Assembly (NCBI GenBank): GCA_914767715.1
Contig: OU612066.1
Span: 16,125,001-16,189,000, forward strand
DNA from: Membranipora membranacea
Lineage: Eukaryota; Bryozoa; Gymnolaemata; Cheilostomatida; Membraniporidae
Length of the DNA: 64,000 nt
Direction: 5' to 3'
The position numbers and the translations under genes were made by a program. The stretch's first letter is position 1. Each line of letters opens with the position of its first letter. Of the stretch, positions 33,290 through 46,640 are shown in pieces. The notes below the pieces were generated by a model, which saw nothing but the letters and a program-made list of their open reading frames with translations, was not told the DNA's origin and ran no database searches.

Positions 33290-36200
33290 ATCCAAGAAGA
33301 AAAACAGAACAAATATGATAAAGAGAATCAGATGCTGCTGAATAAACCCGAGTGATAGTGAAAGGACACGGAACATTAAATAACTGGAATCATTGGGCGA
33401 GAAAAGAGTAAGTGAAGATAATTTCAAACCGCGCTGTGGCAAGTGCATACATATAAGATATGATGCTACAGCAAAACAAACGAATGGGCTGGAATGGTCT
33501 TTATTTGTGAACTTTCAAATATGCTACCATAATGTACATAAGCTTTCTTCTTCTCTTCCATAAAACACCCAACAGGATGAAAATATTCACTTTTATGCGA
33601 CTTGGTCGGGAAATGTTGAATTCAAATCACAGTACGAAATATTAGTGAGCTAGTAGTTTATGAAACTCCTTCATATCAGTTATCATTGGGGAACTGCCAG
33701 ATTTTTGGTGGTTCTACCATTAAGCAAATTTAAATCACCGAGATAGCGACACAGCGAATCCTTGGAAAGTTTTCATCCTGTTGAGTAGGGTATGTTTCAT
33801 AGTGATTCATAAGATAGATATGCCTTAAAATTAACTGCAACCTTTCTAACAAATATATTTGTCACTTTCAGAAATGAAAACCATACGTAAGTCGCAACTG
33901 CAAGGCTATTGGTTCCCTTCAGTCACAACATATTAGGGCACCTTGATTGAACAACATTCCCATAATGCAGCTTTGCCCTTAGTGTCCTATGATAGAATGA
34001 TATTATCCTATTCTGGCCTGCTCTCCTGGGAAAATCAGAAACTGTGAATTCCTGGATACTCTCTCACAGGCATCGAGTACATTTTAAAATTTAAAGAATG
34101 GATTTGATTTTGATTTGCATACACTCTTAAATTCATGCTATCCAGGGAGTTCTAAGCACCATGTTCGAAATAGTTGCCGTCCAGTCAGCTAAATTCAATG
34201 CATTATCACTGGCAATTAGTATTTCAAAACTTCAAAGATGTGCTGCAGAACATACTTATGAACGCATTACGGATTATATTTCAAAGAGGTCTACCGCGCA
34301 AGCATAACATCCCTCGGCACAAATTGTTAATGAAGCTTACCACTGCCCAAAACTACAGTTATGCTAAACAGTAAACACTATGATTTTTGTTAATTCCACT
34401 GATATCCATTTACGTAATCATTTTATTTTGTTCAATAGGGCATCGGATGTCATAATATTGGATTAACGCTGTTGCACAATTATTCTTTGTTCTCCGCATG
34501 CTTAATTACCGCTCATTTATTTTCATAATCCACAACACAACAATTTGTTAAATTTGTCCTTGATACAACTGCAATATCAATGATATTGGAGAGTGGATTT
34601 GTAAAGTGTGGGTATTTTGGTACCAAAGAGGTCCAATTCCAATCCATATTCATATCCATATTGGAGGGTGTATTGTATGGGTATTTTGGGAACCACTATT
34701 GGTCCAATCTATATTCGGATTTTTATATACATTAGAGTGAATTGCAGTTTGCGGGTTGCACGAGTTGATCATGTTTTTACCATCACTATGATGCCATTGC
34801 GATTATTTCTCACAGCGTTTGAAAGAGAAGAATCCAAAAATATTATGAAGGATGTGAATCCAGTTCTATCACTTGCAGGAACCCAAATATATGCTTTTAT
34901 AGCATGGCATAATGGGTGTGGAGAGGGGGGATTACAAATTCTCTGTACAAGTTTGCCTGTATTTGAAGGGATGGTCTTGCACAATATGGGAATCAACTCC
35001 AAATGCAAACAAAATGATCGATCTTGATATACACTAAGCTATCTCTTACTATAGTCCGGTAATTATTCCTGCATTCAACATTTTGCCCATAATGCAGTTT
35101 CACCCTGGATTTACCAAGTATTTTTTCACGTTCATGCTATCATTGTCCTGATTCCACTGGGAATTCCACAAAATTGCATTGTGGGATTGATAAGCTAATT
35201 CCCCAAGCCAAACTGAGTTTACTGATCGATAATTAAAATGTCTGCACTTTTATTTTTAGTTTACATGCTGCAGCCAGATTTAAGCAACAGCAAGAAATAG
35301 AGTTGGCTAACCAGGCTATGCTAAAGAGACTCAAAAACACAAAGCCAGTCATACAGAGAAAGAAGCAGGTAAGTTTTTGACAAGGTAGAAATTAACTGAT
35401 CAGCTTTTCTTCGTGTCTTGCTGTTTGGTATGAAACAGAATATCGGGCTGCTCTTAGAGAAGGACACAATGTGCCTTAAATACTCATACTGAGAATGTGA
35501 TACAACCTAGAGAACTAGAATGTGTGAGGTCAAGTAAGACCTCCTGAACTGGGTGTGCAGCAAGCTGCCAAAGCTGAAACTCACATTAATCAGCCATTGG
35601 CAGTGACACTTTGATCTTAGCCAATGGGACAAGACGCTCTCTCTCCAGTGTCTAATTAACTAGTGAATGTTGACTCCCAGGTGCCTGTTGAAACACAACC
35701 ATATCTGCATTTCTTAAATTCATCAAGATCATGCGGGGGTAATAGGTAAATATAACACCGAGCCAATACGGTACTATGTCAAGTCGCTAATGTTACTGTT
35801 CAAGATCATATTATTGTCATGACACTCTCACCTTCGTTTTTTAGGAAGAAGCTTTTAAGAAGCACAAAGAATTCAAAGAGATCATGGAATCTGGTATTAA
35901 GGATTATAACAGTCCGCGAACAACAACAAATACAAAAATGACCATGAGAGAAGACTCTGGGACGGTATGTTAGTATGGCAGTATTTAAATCAAGTTCAAT
36001 CCGTTTTACCAGCATTGGAATTGTCCCCTTTGGCGTGTCAAAAGAGGAGGGGGCAATTCCAACACTGGCAAAATGGATCAAACTTGATCTACGCAGTATT
36101 GGCCCATCTAATCATATTCATATCAAGGAATAAACTGCTTGATCATACATATTATGAGAATAGTCGCCTGTCTGTTGATAAGTTGCGTGATAATCATGTG

Positions 36201-37099
36201 TGCTCCCCTTTTAACGTAATGCAATAACTATAGGTACCTCTGAACCAAACTGTGCTGTGACTGTAGAAAAAAGCTAATCCATAAGTGACCTATCCTAAAT
36301 AAAAAATGAACACAATTTATTAAAGGAATTGTCCTCTTTAACCTTGTGAGCAGATAACTTCGCAATTTCAATTTCTGATGCACTAACACTACCACCTATA
36401 CCTAAAAATAACATGTGAATTCATAATCTGTGCATGATGGCCTAACTTCTCTGAACACACAGGATGGGAGTAGTACATATCGAAGTGATCATGGAAAAGA
36501 ACACAACAAAAATAATAATGTACAAAGAAAAGTAAAAGATGAACGGCCACCAATAAAAGAAGAAAGCCAAGAGAATGAAGAAACATTGCCTTCACCGGTG
36601 AGGCAGCTCAAGATCCATTAATTGCTATGATTGAAGGAGACTTTCAATATCTGTTCATACCTGTGTGAAACCCTGAACTAGATACAATTTCTAAGTATTT
36701 ACAAGCACTACCTGTGCACACGCTTTCACTAAGAGCCAAGGTAGTGCAACTCCCTCAAACGCCTTTCAGGCTTGTCTTGTCTCATCCCCTCCTGTTTCAA
36801 CCTGTGGTGTCTCCTTAGCTAAAAGCTGGCAGCAGAAAGAACATAGATATACATCTAAGAAATGGCCATTGTGCCAGCAACGACACCATAAGAGATTTTC
36901 AGCATTTCATTTTATAGTTTCAGAAATATTTCATTAATTTAATTAATCAATTAATTTAATTAATTTAATTAATTTACTATTACAGCCGGAGGAGAAGAGC
37001 GAGCCAAGCGAAACCAGTGAAAAGAAAGGCAAGAAGCAGCCATCAGAGAACAGTAAAAAGAATCGCACAGCGGATGTACCAAAGCCACCAGCTATATAA
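33290..37099 (+). pseudogene. CFAP97-domain (Hemingway-like) gene, copy A; 3' exons with one frameshift
   Basis: Exons inferred from splice sites and frame are 33290-33407, 35260-35368, 35845-35964, 36463-36597 and 36986-37099 (stop TAA). The first two encode a CFAP97-like region: KYDKENQMLLNKI, then NNW, then LANQAMLKRLKNTKP. This matches the family's paired EN..LL.KI and NQ.mLKRL..rKP blocks, found in axonemal or ciliary proteins. The remaining exons encode a charged, Lys/Glu-rich tail ending PKPPAI. The first exon is 118 nt against 119 in copy B. One base is missing after AATAAA in the reading frame, giving a TGA three codons later. All later exons are open and their phases fit. N-terminal exons were not found and may lie beyond or be separated by the satellite insertion. 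Reading the single missing base as a sequencing error or a recent mutation are both possible. Confidence 0.7.
35987..36092. repeat. Intronic inverted repeat, ~45-bp arms
   Basis: The left arm (aatcaagttcaatccg, accagcattggaattg, cccct) is the reverse complement, with a few mismatches, of the right arm (agggggcaattccaac, ctggcaaaatggatc, aaacttgat). The loop is about 15 bp. It sits 20 bp after the donor of the 35845-35964 exon. Copy B keeps it at 57512-57620. Confidence 0.8.
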
Positions 37100-37725
37100 A
37101 TATGTGTGCAGTGTGACTAGGAGCTAAAGGCATTGATAGTAACCAGGGATTCAAAAATATCTTTGATCTTGGCACATTAGGCCTTATTGCAGTCCTAAAC
37201 ATCTAATTATATGGAATGATGACTCATTCGGATTCATGTTTTCCGCTTTAGAGGTGACAACTTTGTAACAGTATTCTACTAAATGTTGTATTTTTATAGA
37301 AAAGTTCTTGATGCCTAGTTGTCTTTTAACTTGGTGCACACAATTTGCTCAAAACTCAATTTATATCCTACGTTGCATTATATATAATCATGTTTTGGGG
37401 TAAGAATAAGCCATTGCTTCGAGATTGGTTGATGACTGAGTATCATCAACTTTGTGGTGTTGGCTGATAAACAAATAGAACAAGTAAAATATCTGCTAGG
37501 CTTGATCCGGTTGTTCATGAGGGGAAAACAACTCCTTGGCTGGATGCAAAATTTTACATTTAGCTCACAATACCCATACTGCTTTAATATGCTGCTTGAA
37601 GCAGATGGATCTACCATCCAAGTAACTGGCCTGAAGCTGTCTCATTTGGCTCTAGTTATTTTTGTTATTTCCCAAAACTGAGGGAGAATAGACATATGTG
37701 TACTCATGTACAATACTATTTTGAT

Positions 37726-37746
37726 AATAAAATACTCAATAATAAA
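37726..37746 (+). promoter_or_regulatory. Likely polyadenylation signals of the CFAP97-domain gene
   Basis: Two AATAAA hexamers (37726-37731 and 37741-37746) lie about 630 bp after the stop codon on the plus strand. The first is conserved in copy B at about 59304. Confidence 0.45.
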
Positions 37747-38659
37747 TCTAGAAAAAATGATAACGATTTAGAGAAAAAAAAAAGAACTGCAGGCTCACAT
37801 CCCAATTATTCTGACTCTGCAATTTAACTTGTTCTATTGCAGTAAAAATTGCTTCGCTATGTTAATCAAGAGGGTAGACAGATCCACACGCTTGTGTTCT
37901 TTAGTTCCAAAAGACCCTGATTTTGAACCGTGGTTAGGTAGGTTAACCACGGCCAGCACCTTCCCCAAGACAAGACAATCTTTAGCTTTTGGGTTGGGTC
38001 TTAAAATATAATCTGATATATTGCAGCCAGACATGACTGTTGAGTTGTTGTGTGGATGAATATTTATCTTCGATATACTGTTATAAGTGTATATATTGGG
38101 ATTTATATAATATACCCATTCAAATGCTCTTTGATAAGCCAGCGCTAGAAAACCGCTAAAGACCTTTTACCGAAGAACAAAAAACCCAAGCTTATAATTA
38201 CCAACAAAACGCATGGTGAGAGGTCCCTGTTGTGCAGCATCTTTCTTTGCAACAGGTACCTATAGGGAGTGGGGGCAGGGGCAAGGCTGGTTCCTTGGCC
38301 GGGCTTGAGAGAGCTTCTGGGTACAGGAAGGACAGTACTTTACTTGGCTGTTCGGATTATATCATCTACACCCGTTCAACTGTACATAGATATTTTTAGC
38401 AATTAAATATGAAAAAAAAACCAGAAAATAAGGAGCGCTTGATGGTGGACATGCGCAGGTACTCAGTATGAAGAAAAGTAGTTGTGTGATAGTCAACCAT
38501 AGTCGATTACCAAATTTGCTCTACAATATAGCTCAATACCTTACAATAGTTTCTACTAGGAGCTTATCCTGAATATCACAGTGACAACAAGAGAGATGAA
38601 AATTAAAGCTATAATTATTATAATAATAGCAAGCCAAGTTGTTTCTTTGTGGTAAACAG

Positions 38660-41600
38660 TCATTCTGACATGAGCTGGTAGAACTGTATCATGCAGTGAT
38701 CATATTTAGTGATAATCAGGGTGTCATCATAGACATACAGGTCAAAGTGGAGGCTACTGTTACCTCTCTCTCCACAAATCTCCCCTACCTTCTCCCCTGA
38801 AAAAGATATCATAATAATTTGGATAAAATGGTACGACACGGGGCACCAGTTATGAGTGCGGACTTACCTTCAATATTCTTCAAAGATCGGGATACCCTTC
38901 CCTTGCTCAAAAGCAGTGTTGGAACTGAGTGAGAGCTGGTTGGAACTGAGTACCCACAAAGAAATGTAGAGAGGGTACACTTAAGAAATAGTTCCCATTC
39001 ATTCTGTGCAAAAACTGTGTAAAAATATCTCATTTTGACTAGATATCAATCATACTATTACAGATTTATATTTCTGTACAATTGTAATGTTGAACCGGAT
39101 ATAGATACTCAAAAGGTTTACGATGTGATTTTCGACTCAGTGAGTAGAGTACCCACAAAGAATTACTGCTTTAAAGCATCAGGAATATGAAATGAGTATT
39201 TAAAAAAATCACTCGAGTTACCATTACCTGAATTCATGAGGTGACAAAGGCAGACAGTTTACCGGTAACAAAAAAACATGTGGTATAACCATATGGTAAA
39301 ATTACCTGTATCCACATCCAGTATCCATATCTTAGTTTCTTTGTTATGGTTAGTGATGAGTACATATCTGTCCTTGTAGCAGACGACTCCTAGTGGCTGG
39401 TTTACATGTTTAGATGTCCACATCACCTCTCCACTGTCTATGTTCACTCTGTGTACACTGCTTGTACCAGAGTCAGATAAGATAACAGAGTCATCTCCAC
39501 ATACAGCTAATGTTTTATGGTTGTTTGACATACCAGGAACTGTGATCTGTTTAATTAGCTGACCTTGAAGAGTGTAAACTGTTAGAGAAGCTCTATCCGG
39601 AACGACCACCTTCTCATTTACTACTCTGAGCTTATTAAAGTCACTACTGTATCTGTTATGGGACCAGGACCTCTTTAGTTTACCTTCTAAGTCATACACA
39701 TAAACCTTATTGGCATAACATGATAACACATACAGCTCATTATTATACACTTGGACACTGGATACATAGCCACCAACATTCACAAACTCAGACACTGTGC
39801 TGGTATTCACAGGCTCACGAACCCTCATAAGTTTGTCATTTTGCAGACCAGCATAAATGTAATTCTGGTATTTAGTAACAGAGTGGACATAATAGGGGAG
39901 TTGGACAGTATTGATCAATTTCATAGATGTTGGAGGATTGTTATTGGCTAAGAGAGGCAAAAGCCTCCGAGGTGATTGTGAAATTTCGACAGCAAGCTGA
40001 ACATCACCACAATCTGAAAATGTAAACACATTAATCATTCATAGTTTCATACTCCGGAGGAAGCAGCGATCGATTGATAACATTGATTGTCAAAAGCAAT
40101 TCATATAGCAAGGGAGAAGTTGGTATAGGAAATTTGGCACTAACTAACGAAAAGCCATCCCTAGGAATTCATCAGCAGAATTTTGATATTTACGTTACCT
40201 TAGGAAGCTTATACTGTTTGAGTTAAGGTTGTTACTGAGTGATAAAAACTATAAGAATATCATAACTTAAAACACTGAGCAACACTAAGTGGTGTCTCAC
40301 TTTGGAGTGGCATTTCAGGTAAGAAAAAAAGTATCAAACCTTTGACAGAGAGCTGGACATGATTAGATGAAGGTTTATATTGAGGGATCTTCATATTCAT
40401 CAGTTCATCTATAAGTTTCTCTGTCTCTTTGTATCCACCTGCCACGTCTACCTGGTAAAATATAAGAATGGATAATTAGGTGAGGGGAGATCTGAGGGAG
40501 ATGGACTTTATCAACCAACAATCTGTGGGAGCAAAAAAATAGGTGAGGGGAGGGGTCTGAGAGAGCCTTAGTATGTGAGAAACCAAAACAGGAATCATGG
40601 TCTATGAAGCCAGTGAAGATAATCCTGGCCATGTGCAATGATTTATTTTATGTTAAATTATTGGAATTTCAAATACTGTGTGAGCTACAGGTGAAGGTTT
40701 CAGTGATATTTTTATCAGGGTATCTTTGGCAATATGAAACAAGATGATAACTGATCCATATAGATATGCTTCATAGTAGCTAACTACCTCATGATAGGTG
40801 TAAAGTCTCTTATCTATTCTGGCTACTTGTCTGCTGAGTTTATCAAGCAGGCTCCCGATCTCATCATCCAGGAAACTCGTCACCTCAATCCTTGATTTAT
40901 TTCTGAGTTCCATTAGTTTCTCCTCAAGCTCAGCATATTGCTGCATAAGTCCTGCAACCTGAGGGGCAATGTGAAAGGACAACAATCATTCAAGTATGGT
41001 TCTTCTTTTGTTGATTCTACGTTAGGTCTGTTTCAACATATTTATCTAATAAAAAATTATATAAGCCTCAGATCTCACTTTTCAATTCTTTATTTTCAGT
41101 TCTAGCTTATGAGCTATTCACAGTGGCCAAGTTATTTCTCATAATAGCTGTGTCAAAATGTGAAGATAACAGACAACTGGTCTTACTGATCCACCCAGCA
41201 AATATTTAAGAGTTATGCTCTTTTGCCCTATATCTAGACAACTCCGTAATCCTGATGCAACTCAACTGGCACAACTTCAACAGACACCAACTTACTAACT
41301 GTTTAGTTGGCAAAAAACACCATAAACTGGGAGTTGCCCTCCTTTCCTCAAAAAGGTGGGCTATGGAGTTGCTACAGACCTGTTTATCTCTGGCGTGATG
41401 TAGCTTGTCAACCAATTCTTGAGTTTCTGTATCCCAGTCTGATATGACAGCTGTTAGCTGTTTAGAAATCCCTAACAGGTGCTCTTCTTTATCGAAAATC
41501 CATACTTTCTTACCATTTACCATCTCGATAAGCTTTGCGACCATGTTGGATATTGACCGAAGATCATGCCTGTAACCTAGGGTAAATATTTATCATATCA

Positions 41601-43375
41601 AGCATAGAAAGTGTTATAGACAATGACTTAGACCTTGTATGAAATTTCAAACATGGCTAGGTGTCACTGATGTTTATAGGGTCAAACCATGGTTAATAGA
41701 ATTAGAATCTGATATCCATGTTGAAAAGACTTTTGATCAATTTGCCAAACCAATCTCATGACAGGAAAGTATTTGATCAATCTGAAACACGTTATCATCT
41801 TACTAACCATCGTTGCAGGGATCCAATTGGTCGATACAGTCCCCGCAGAACAGTTTGGGACATTTTACACAAATCATAGAGTAGGATTTCTTAGGATGTT
41901 TCTCGCAGTTTCTTGATTCCATCTTTCTGTAATCTCTCTTATACTCATCCATTCTGATACGCATGTGGTCGTCCAGTGCATCATTGTGACTCTACAACAG
42001 GGAAAACCATCATTGAACTAATTGGCTATTTCTGACTGCAAGATAACCTTGTGACATAGTCATCTCTGCAGCACGTCAATGGTGGCGCTGCTTTACATCA
42101 AGAAAGACAACTCCAAGACTCCAAGGTTATGAGATAGCAAAGCAAAATAATTCCATTATATTGTTTTTTTCCAATTTAGGTACTCATTTCATGTGAATTA
42201 ATTGCAGACTAACTTATGCTGGCTACTAGATCTTCCGGGTATTTGGCATATGATGTGTCTTATAGGAGACATTCACAGTGCATGAAAAGTATTGCAGCCT
42301 CAGAATACCACGTATAGTAGTACATTGTGAATGTATCAGGTCTGAAGAGTAACCAAAATATTATAAACAAGTCTTGTGGAAAGTGGAATAGACCAGCAGT
42401 GGTATTTCACATACTCTAATCAGTTTTGGTTTGATTATGGTGAGCGTTATTTGTTATATCAGCTACTTCACACCTCAAAAATACAGTGAATCGAACAAAC
42501 TAACCTTTTCATGAAGGGTACAGAATTTTTTTGAACAAATGACACAGTAAATTTGAGCCAGTCTTCTCCTATCCTCTTTTCTCATACAAACATCACAGCA
42601 GAGAAACTTGTCTAGTGGAGCACCTGCTGATGGGATGTCATCTATACATTCATCAAACACAGTTCTAAAATAATGAACATTAACATTGTCACCTTAGCAA
42701 ACACAACTGTTTGTAGTCATTGGTATAAGCTGACATTTCATGGTATTTTATAGGAGTGCCAAAAAAACCACCGATCTACCCTTGCCCTGCCTGTGACAAC
42801 CCCTACCACCTGTGAGTTGTATCATCTACGAGGCAGGTACTTTCAAAGTCAAGGCAGACGCAGGCAGGTGCTTTCTTGACACCTCTTTTATGGCAACAAG
42901 TAGTATACCAGTGGATGTCATAGATTAGAAATTTGTTAGTTTTAATTCATGTGATTGTATCAGACACTAGGTATTAGTTGCTGATGATGATTCAACTTCT
43001 GCCCCAGTTGCTCCATGTAATGAGCACACCAAGAGATCAGCGTCTGCAGAGAAATATGAACTCAAGTCACATTCAACGCCTGGGACACTTGTACGCTGGG
43101 TGCTACAAATAATTGAAACAGCAACTACCCACGTCGATACACTTCAGTCACAAACATGGCTTATGGGCAGAAATACAATAATCATAAATATAGTAGTATA
43201 TAACGAATTACCTGCATAGCGGACATTTTACAATCTCGGTCACTTCAGAGTCTTTGGTCAGACATATGACGCAGTAGATGTGGTTAGGATTACATGGTAG
43301 TCGCTTCAGTGCTTCATTTTCGAAGCATAATCCACATTCAAAAAAGGTTTCTTCCTTTGAGTCTGTTGCTGCCAT
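38660..43375 (-). CDS. TRIM-like RING/B-box/coiled-coil/beta-propeller protein, copy A, complete
   Basis: Nine exons join in phase: 43212-43375, 42505-42664, 41808-41991, 41380-41576, 40788-40958, 40340-40451, 39306-40013, 38868-38924 and 38660-38796. The total is 1890 nt, encoding 629 residues plus stop. All introns are GT-AG. The RING finger has Cys14/17, Cys28/His32, Cys35/38 and Cys51/54. The first B-box-like finger has Cys78/81, Cys95/98, Cys103/His106 and His110/117. The second has Cys137/His140, Cys149/152 and Cys157/160, with Cys167 where His residues are usual. A helical coiled-coil-prone region covers about 170-330, and an NHL/WD-like propeller about 330-629 (blades such as VYVYDLEGKLKRSW and LTVYTLQGQLIKQI). 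The architecture suggests a cytoplasmic RING-type E3 ubiquitin ligase of the large invertebrate TRIM family; substrate unknown. It is tail-to-tail with the CFAP97-domain gene. The start ATG is the first codon of the RING exon. Confidence 0.88.
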
Positions 43376-43400
43376 TATTCACAGAGCTAAAAAACAAGTG

Positions 43401-44585
43401 GTACACTTGTGATCGATATTCTAAACAATGTATGCAAGGGGTTTCTTTGATGTTAGTAAGTAAAGCCTTACGCGGTAGTCTTATAGTAAGTCTTACCAGG
43501 AGTTTAACTCCTTGGTCTTACGTCCAACCTGGAAATAAAATGGAAACAAGTAAAACTTTGGCCTTTAATTGTAATTACGGCATAAGCATGCTTCTGAGCG
43601 AGAAATAAAATGAAATGTATTATCTGGCCACTATAGTATATAGGGTCTTTTGATGCAAAAATGCAGCAACGGGCAATATTTACATATACTGTTACTAGTA
43701 CACTTGCTCTGTGTGCTTTAGTAGTTTCCTTTTTAGTCTGAGCCCTGTCTGTTATTTATCAGCTGGATGATGATGAAAGCTTGTCAAGACAGGCTATTTT
43801 CAAGCAAAAGTTACCAAAAGATGAATTTTGTCCTACCTTAGCCCAGGCTAGTCCTACCTACTGTAGTGCCTAGTATCAGTCTAGATAAAATAATATATAT
43901 AGTAAGTATTAGTAATAGTATTGGGCTCAATTATGCATCATGATCATTCATGTTACTCCCAGTGTCAAATGTGACTCACTTTGCCTTGATATTAACACTC
44001 TCACAGATGAATTGACTTCTTTCACTTCACCAATAGCTCAATGAACTGAAGAGATAGTACATTGAAAAGATAGAGTCTACAGCATAGAAATAGAGTCTAT
44101 AGTATATGGTCTAAAGAATTACTTCCCATTTGCTCCCAATCTCTAGTCAGTTTCACTTCAACCAAAGCTTACGCAGTCCTAAGCTTCTACTGTTCCTTTA
44201 TCTATATATCAGCAGGCAGAATATGGGCCATTAGTTAGTGTACAGTGCTATTTTTTCAGGTCATAATATAGTACACGCCCAGACCACGCCCCAGTTTCGA
44301 AGCTCTATTGATATATTAGCTCTGACTTCAACTACCTGCACATGATTTCCTGTGTTCAGTGCGCAGGAGCTCTTATAAGGTTGTAGTTGTGCCCCTCTGT
44401 TTATGGGAAGGACAACTCATAGAAAATCTCAACCACATAGATTACAATCTGTGGCGATCTTACTCTTCCCTGGTATACAGTTGTGTCAGGGCAGGAGGGA
44501 TATACATGTCCTATATACATATACACATATATACACATGACATACATGTTTTATAGAAATGAAAAGCAGAATAGGAAAATGAGCA
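43401..44585. other. Upstream flank of the TRIM-like gene
   Basis: No gene is recognised. A short palindrome, ccaggagtttaactccttgg (about 43497-43516), lies about 120 bp upstream of the TRIM-like start. An ATAC/ATAT-rich microsatellite sits at about 44510-44545. I cannot place the right border of the segmental duplication because copy B leaves the window at its third TRIM exon. Confidence 0.5.
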
Positions 44586-46373
44586 ATCAACTTGGTCATC
44601 AGCCAGACGGAGCATTGCAGATTTAACCTAGTTCGATTCACAGGAGCAGATGATATGTGTGAGGTTTTTAATAAAGCTTTTGAGTCAGAGGTCTTGGCTA
44701 AGTCAATGACTGAGGCTGTCACCATCTTGCTGCATAAAGGCGGCGATCAATCTGATCCCAAAAACAAAATTCCAATATCGCTACTTAATGTTGACTATTA
44801 GGTATTAGCAAAAAGTTGTAAACAAATGGCTGGGTAAACTTTTACCATCCATAATAAGTGAAGTACAGACATGTGGTGTAAGCGGTGGTAATATTGTAGA
44901 CAATTTGATATGTTTTAGGGACTCTATTGAGTTTACCCGTAAGTTAGGTAATAACGACACTGTATTTATATCTCTAGATCAAAGCAAGGCGTTTGATATG
45001 GTTGACCATAAAAAAAGGCTTGGTGTAGAAAATAAGGTATTGTGCCTGGTTAAGACTATGTACCAAACCATTTCCACTAGGGTTCAGGTGAATGGTGTGT
45101 TATCGGACCAAGTATCTATCACAAGAGGGGTAAGACAAGGGTGCCCTTTGTCCACATCCTTGTATGTTATATACATTGAGGCGATATTGAGAGCCATCAC
45201 ACAGTGCAGGGTTCTGTCTGGCTGCCCTTTGCCTGGCCCTGACATTTGCAAATATTTGGCCTATGCGGATGATCTCTAGGTAGCTTGTCATGCTTCTGAG
45301 GCTAAGGACACAGGTAGTCTACTGAATAGGAGTAAAACAGAAATTCTTGTATCGGTTTCAACTGCTGAAAGATATGTAGAGTCGTTGAGCGAGTACTGGA
45401 AAGACCGCACAAGATTTTTGGGTTTGGACTTTTCAATGGACCAGTTCACAGATATGGCATCATATAACTGGAGCAAGGTATTCGAGAGAGCTAGGGAAAA
45501 GATTGAGGGATAAAAATTGAGGAGACTGACCATTCCCGGGAAGATAGTTCTTCTCAACACGGCTGTTTTCCCAATGTTTTACTATTTGGCTAGTACATTT
45601 CTACCCCCAGGTGTAGTTTTAGAAAGTTTGTCACGTTTGACCCTTGAGCTCATCTTGTCCCCTGCCAAAAGGAAAATGGTAGACAAAAGCTTTTACTTTT
45701 TGCCCAAAGACAAAGGGGGCAGGGCCCTTGAGTCTGTTTCATATCTGCTGTCTAAGGCACAGAGTGTTTTTTTCTAACGACTTGTTACGCTGTGTTTCAG
45801 AGGATTTTGAGCATCGCCGAAAGTCTTGTTTTAAGTACTTTTTTTCTGTGCGATGAGGGACTTCTTTCCAACACAACACAACATATATTAGGACTAAAGA
45901 AGTTGTGCCCATATTATGGGTTCATTCAGCTGTATAGAGACATTTCTGATAAATTGGGAGTTATTCTCCCTTTTATACCAAGCCATGTATATCAATGGTT
46001 GCTCGAGCTCATAGACTTTCCTAGTCAGCTACGAGTCAAGGTCTCACCAGGGCTTTCGGAGGAGAAGCAGATCTTGGTGTTGCGGTCTGTTCATTCTGGA
46101 ACGCTCAGCGCTAGGTATCGAGATTTCATGTGGAGATTCTCATCTGGTACCTTGAAAACTGGAGAAGTCCTAGCAAGATGGAATATGCCTTGTGTGAACA
46201 CTGAGTGTGTCTACTGTAAAGGGGGGCTGGAGACAGTCACACACCTCTTTGTAACTTGTAAAGAACTGCAGCCAGCCCGTGACCTCCTGGTCTGGTATGC
46301 ACAACGGTTTTTTGATATGGAGATAGATACAGCTATTTGGTGTATGGTTTTTTTTCCCAGCAGCCACTCTTAA
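44586..46373 (+). mobile_element. Decayed non-LTR retrotransposon (reverse transcriptase and 3' region)
   Basis: Pieces of one reverse transcriptase read in order across frames: KGGDQSDPKNKIPISLLNVDY (44700-44801), FISLDQSKAFDMVDH (about 44960), GVRQGCPLSTSLYV (about 45127) and YADDL (45265-45279). A thumb and C-terminal part follow (RRLTIPGKIVLLNTAVFPMFYYL, from 45519). A Cys-rich tail (CVNTECVYCKGGLETVTHLF, about 46195-46250) resembles the zinc-binding ends of LINE ORF2 proteins. The motif style is closest to L1/Tx1-like elements, judged by eye. There is no endonuclease domain upstream, so it is 5'-truncated. Stops at 44802, 45280, 45511 and 45776, frameshifts, and a shortened segment after YADDL make it inactive. 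Confidence 0.88.
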
Positions 46374-46577
46374 TGACTGATCCGAAATTTGCGTTCGTTG
46401 CCAACTCTTTGGTGAGCCACGGGACAACCTTTTCTGCCGCTAGTGTGTGTTCAGGCAATCGCTGTCTGCATGAGAATTTGTGGTGAGTCGGTCACAGCAC
46501 TCCTAGCAAACTCTAATACCATAGCCAACCCTTAAACAAATCTCATCTCACTAATTTTCCTGCCCTTCACAAACATT

Positions 46578-46640
46578 ATTTCCGTGGCTCAGTAGACGGT
46601 TGAAGAGGGCGATATGGGTTCAATCCCCATTTTGTCCAAG
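46578..46640 (+). repeat. tRNA-like element (A box and B box)
   Basis: GTGGCTCAGTAGACGG (about 46584) resembles a tRNA A box and GGGTTCAATCCCC (46616-46628) is a near-perfect B box, about 20 bp apart edge to edge. The flanks do not form a clear acceptor stem. It lies about 200 bp after the LINE remnant. A SINE head or tRNA pseudogene is likely. Confidence 0.5.

Larger units (their letters stand above)
32493..43400. repeat. Segmental duplication copy A, right part
   Basis: From the satellite edge onward this aligns with about 54600-64000 in the same order and orientation. It carries the CFAP97-domain gene and the TRIM-like gene. Large differences are about 170 bp missing near 32505, about 910 bp (34498-35410) absent from copy B, and a strongly diverged tract in the TRIM-like gene. 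32500-33289 holds no recognisable exon, only a GC-rich hairpin remnant and a C tract at 32822. Confidence 0.88.

Noticed and set aside
34608-35027. 139-codon plus-strand frame
   Set aside because: It lies within an intron of the CFAP97-domain gene, in a segment absent from copy B, and has no recognisable domain.
46578-46640. Functional tRNA gene
   Set aside because: A- and B-box matches are present but no acceptor stem or convincing cloverleaf could be drawn, so it is listed as a tRNA-like repeat.
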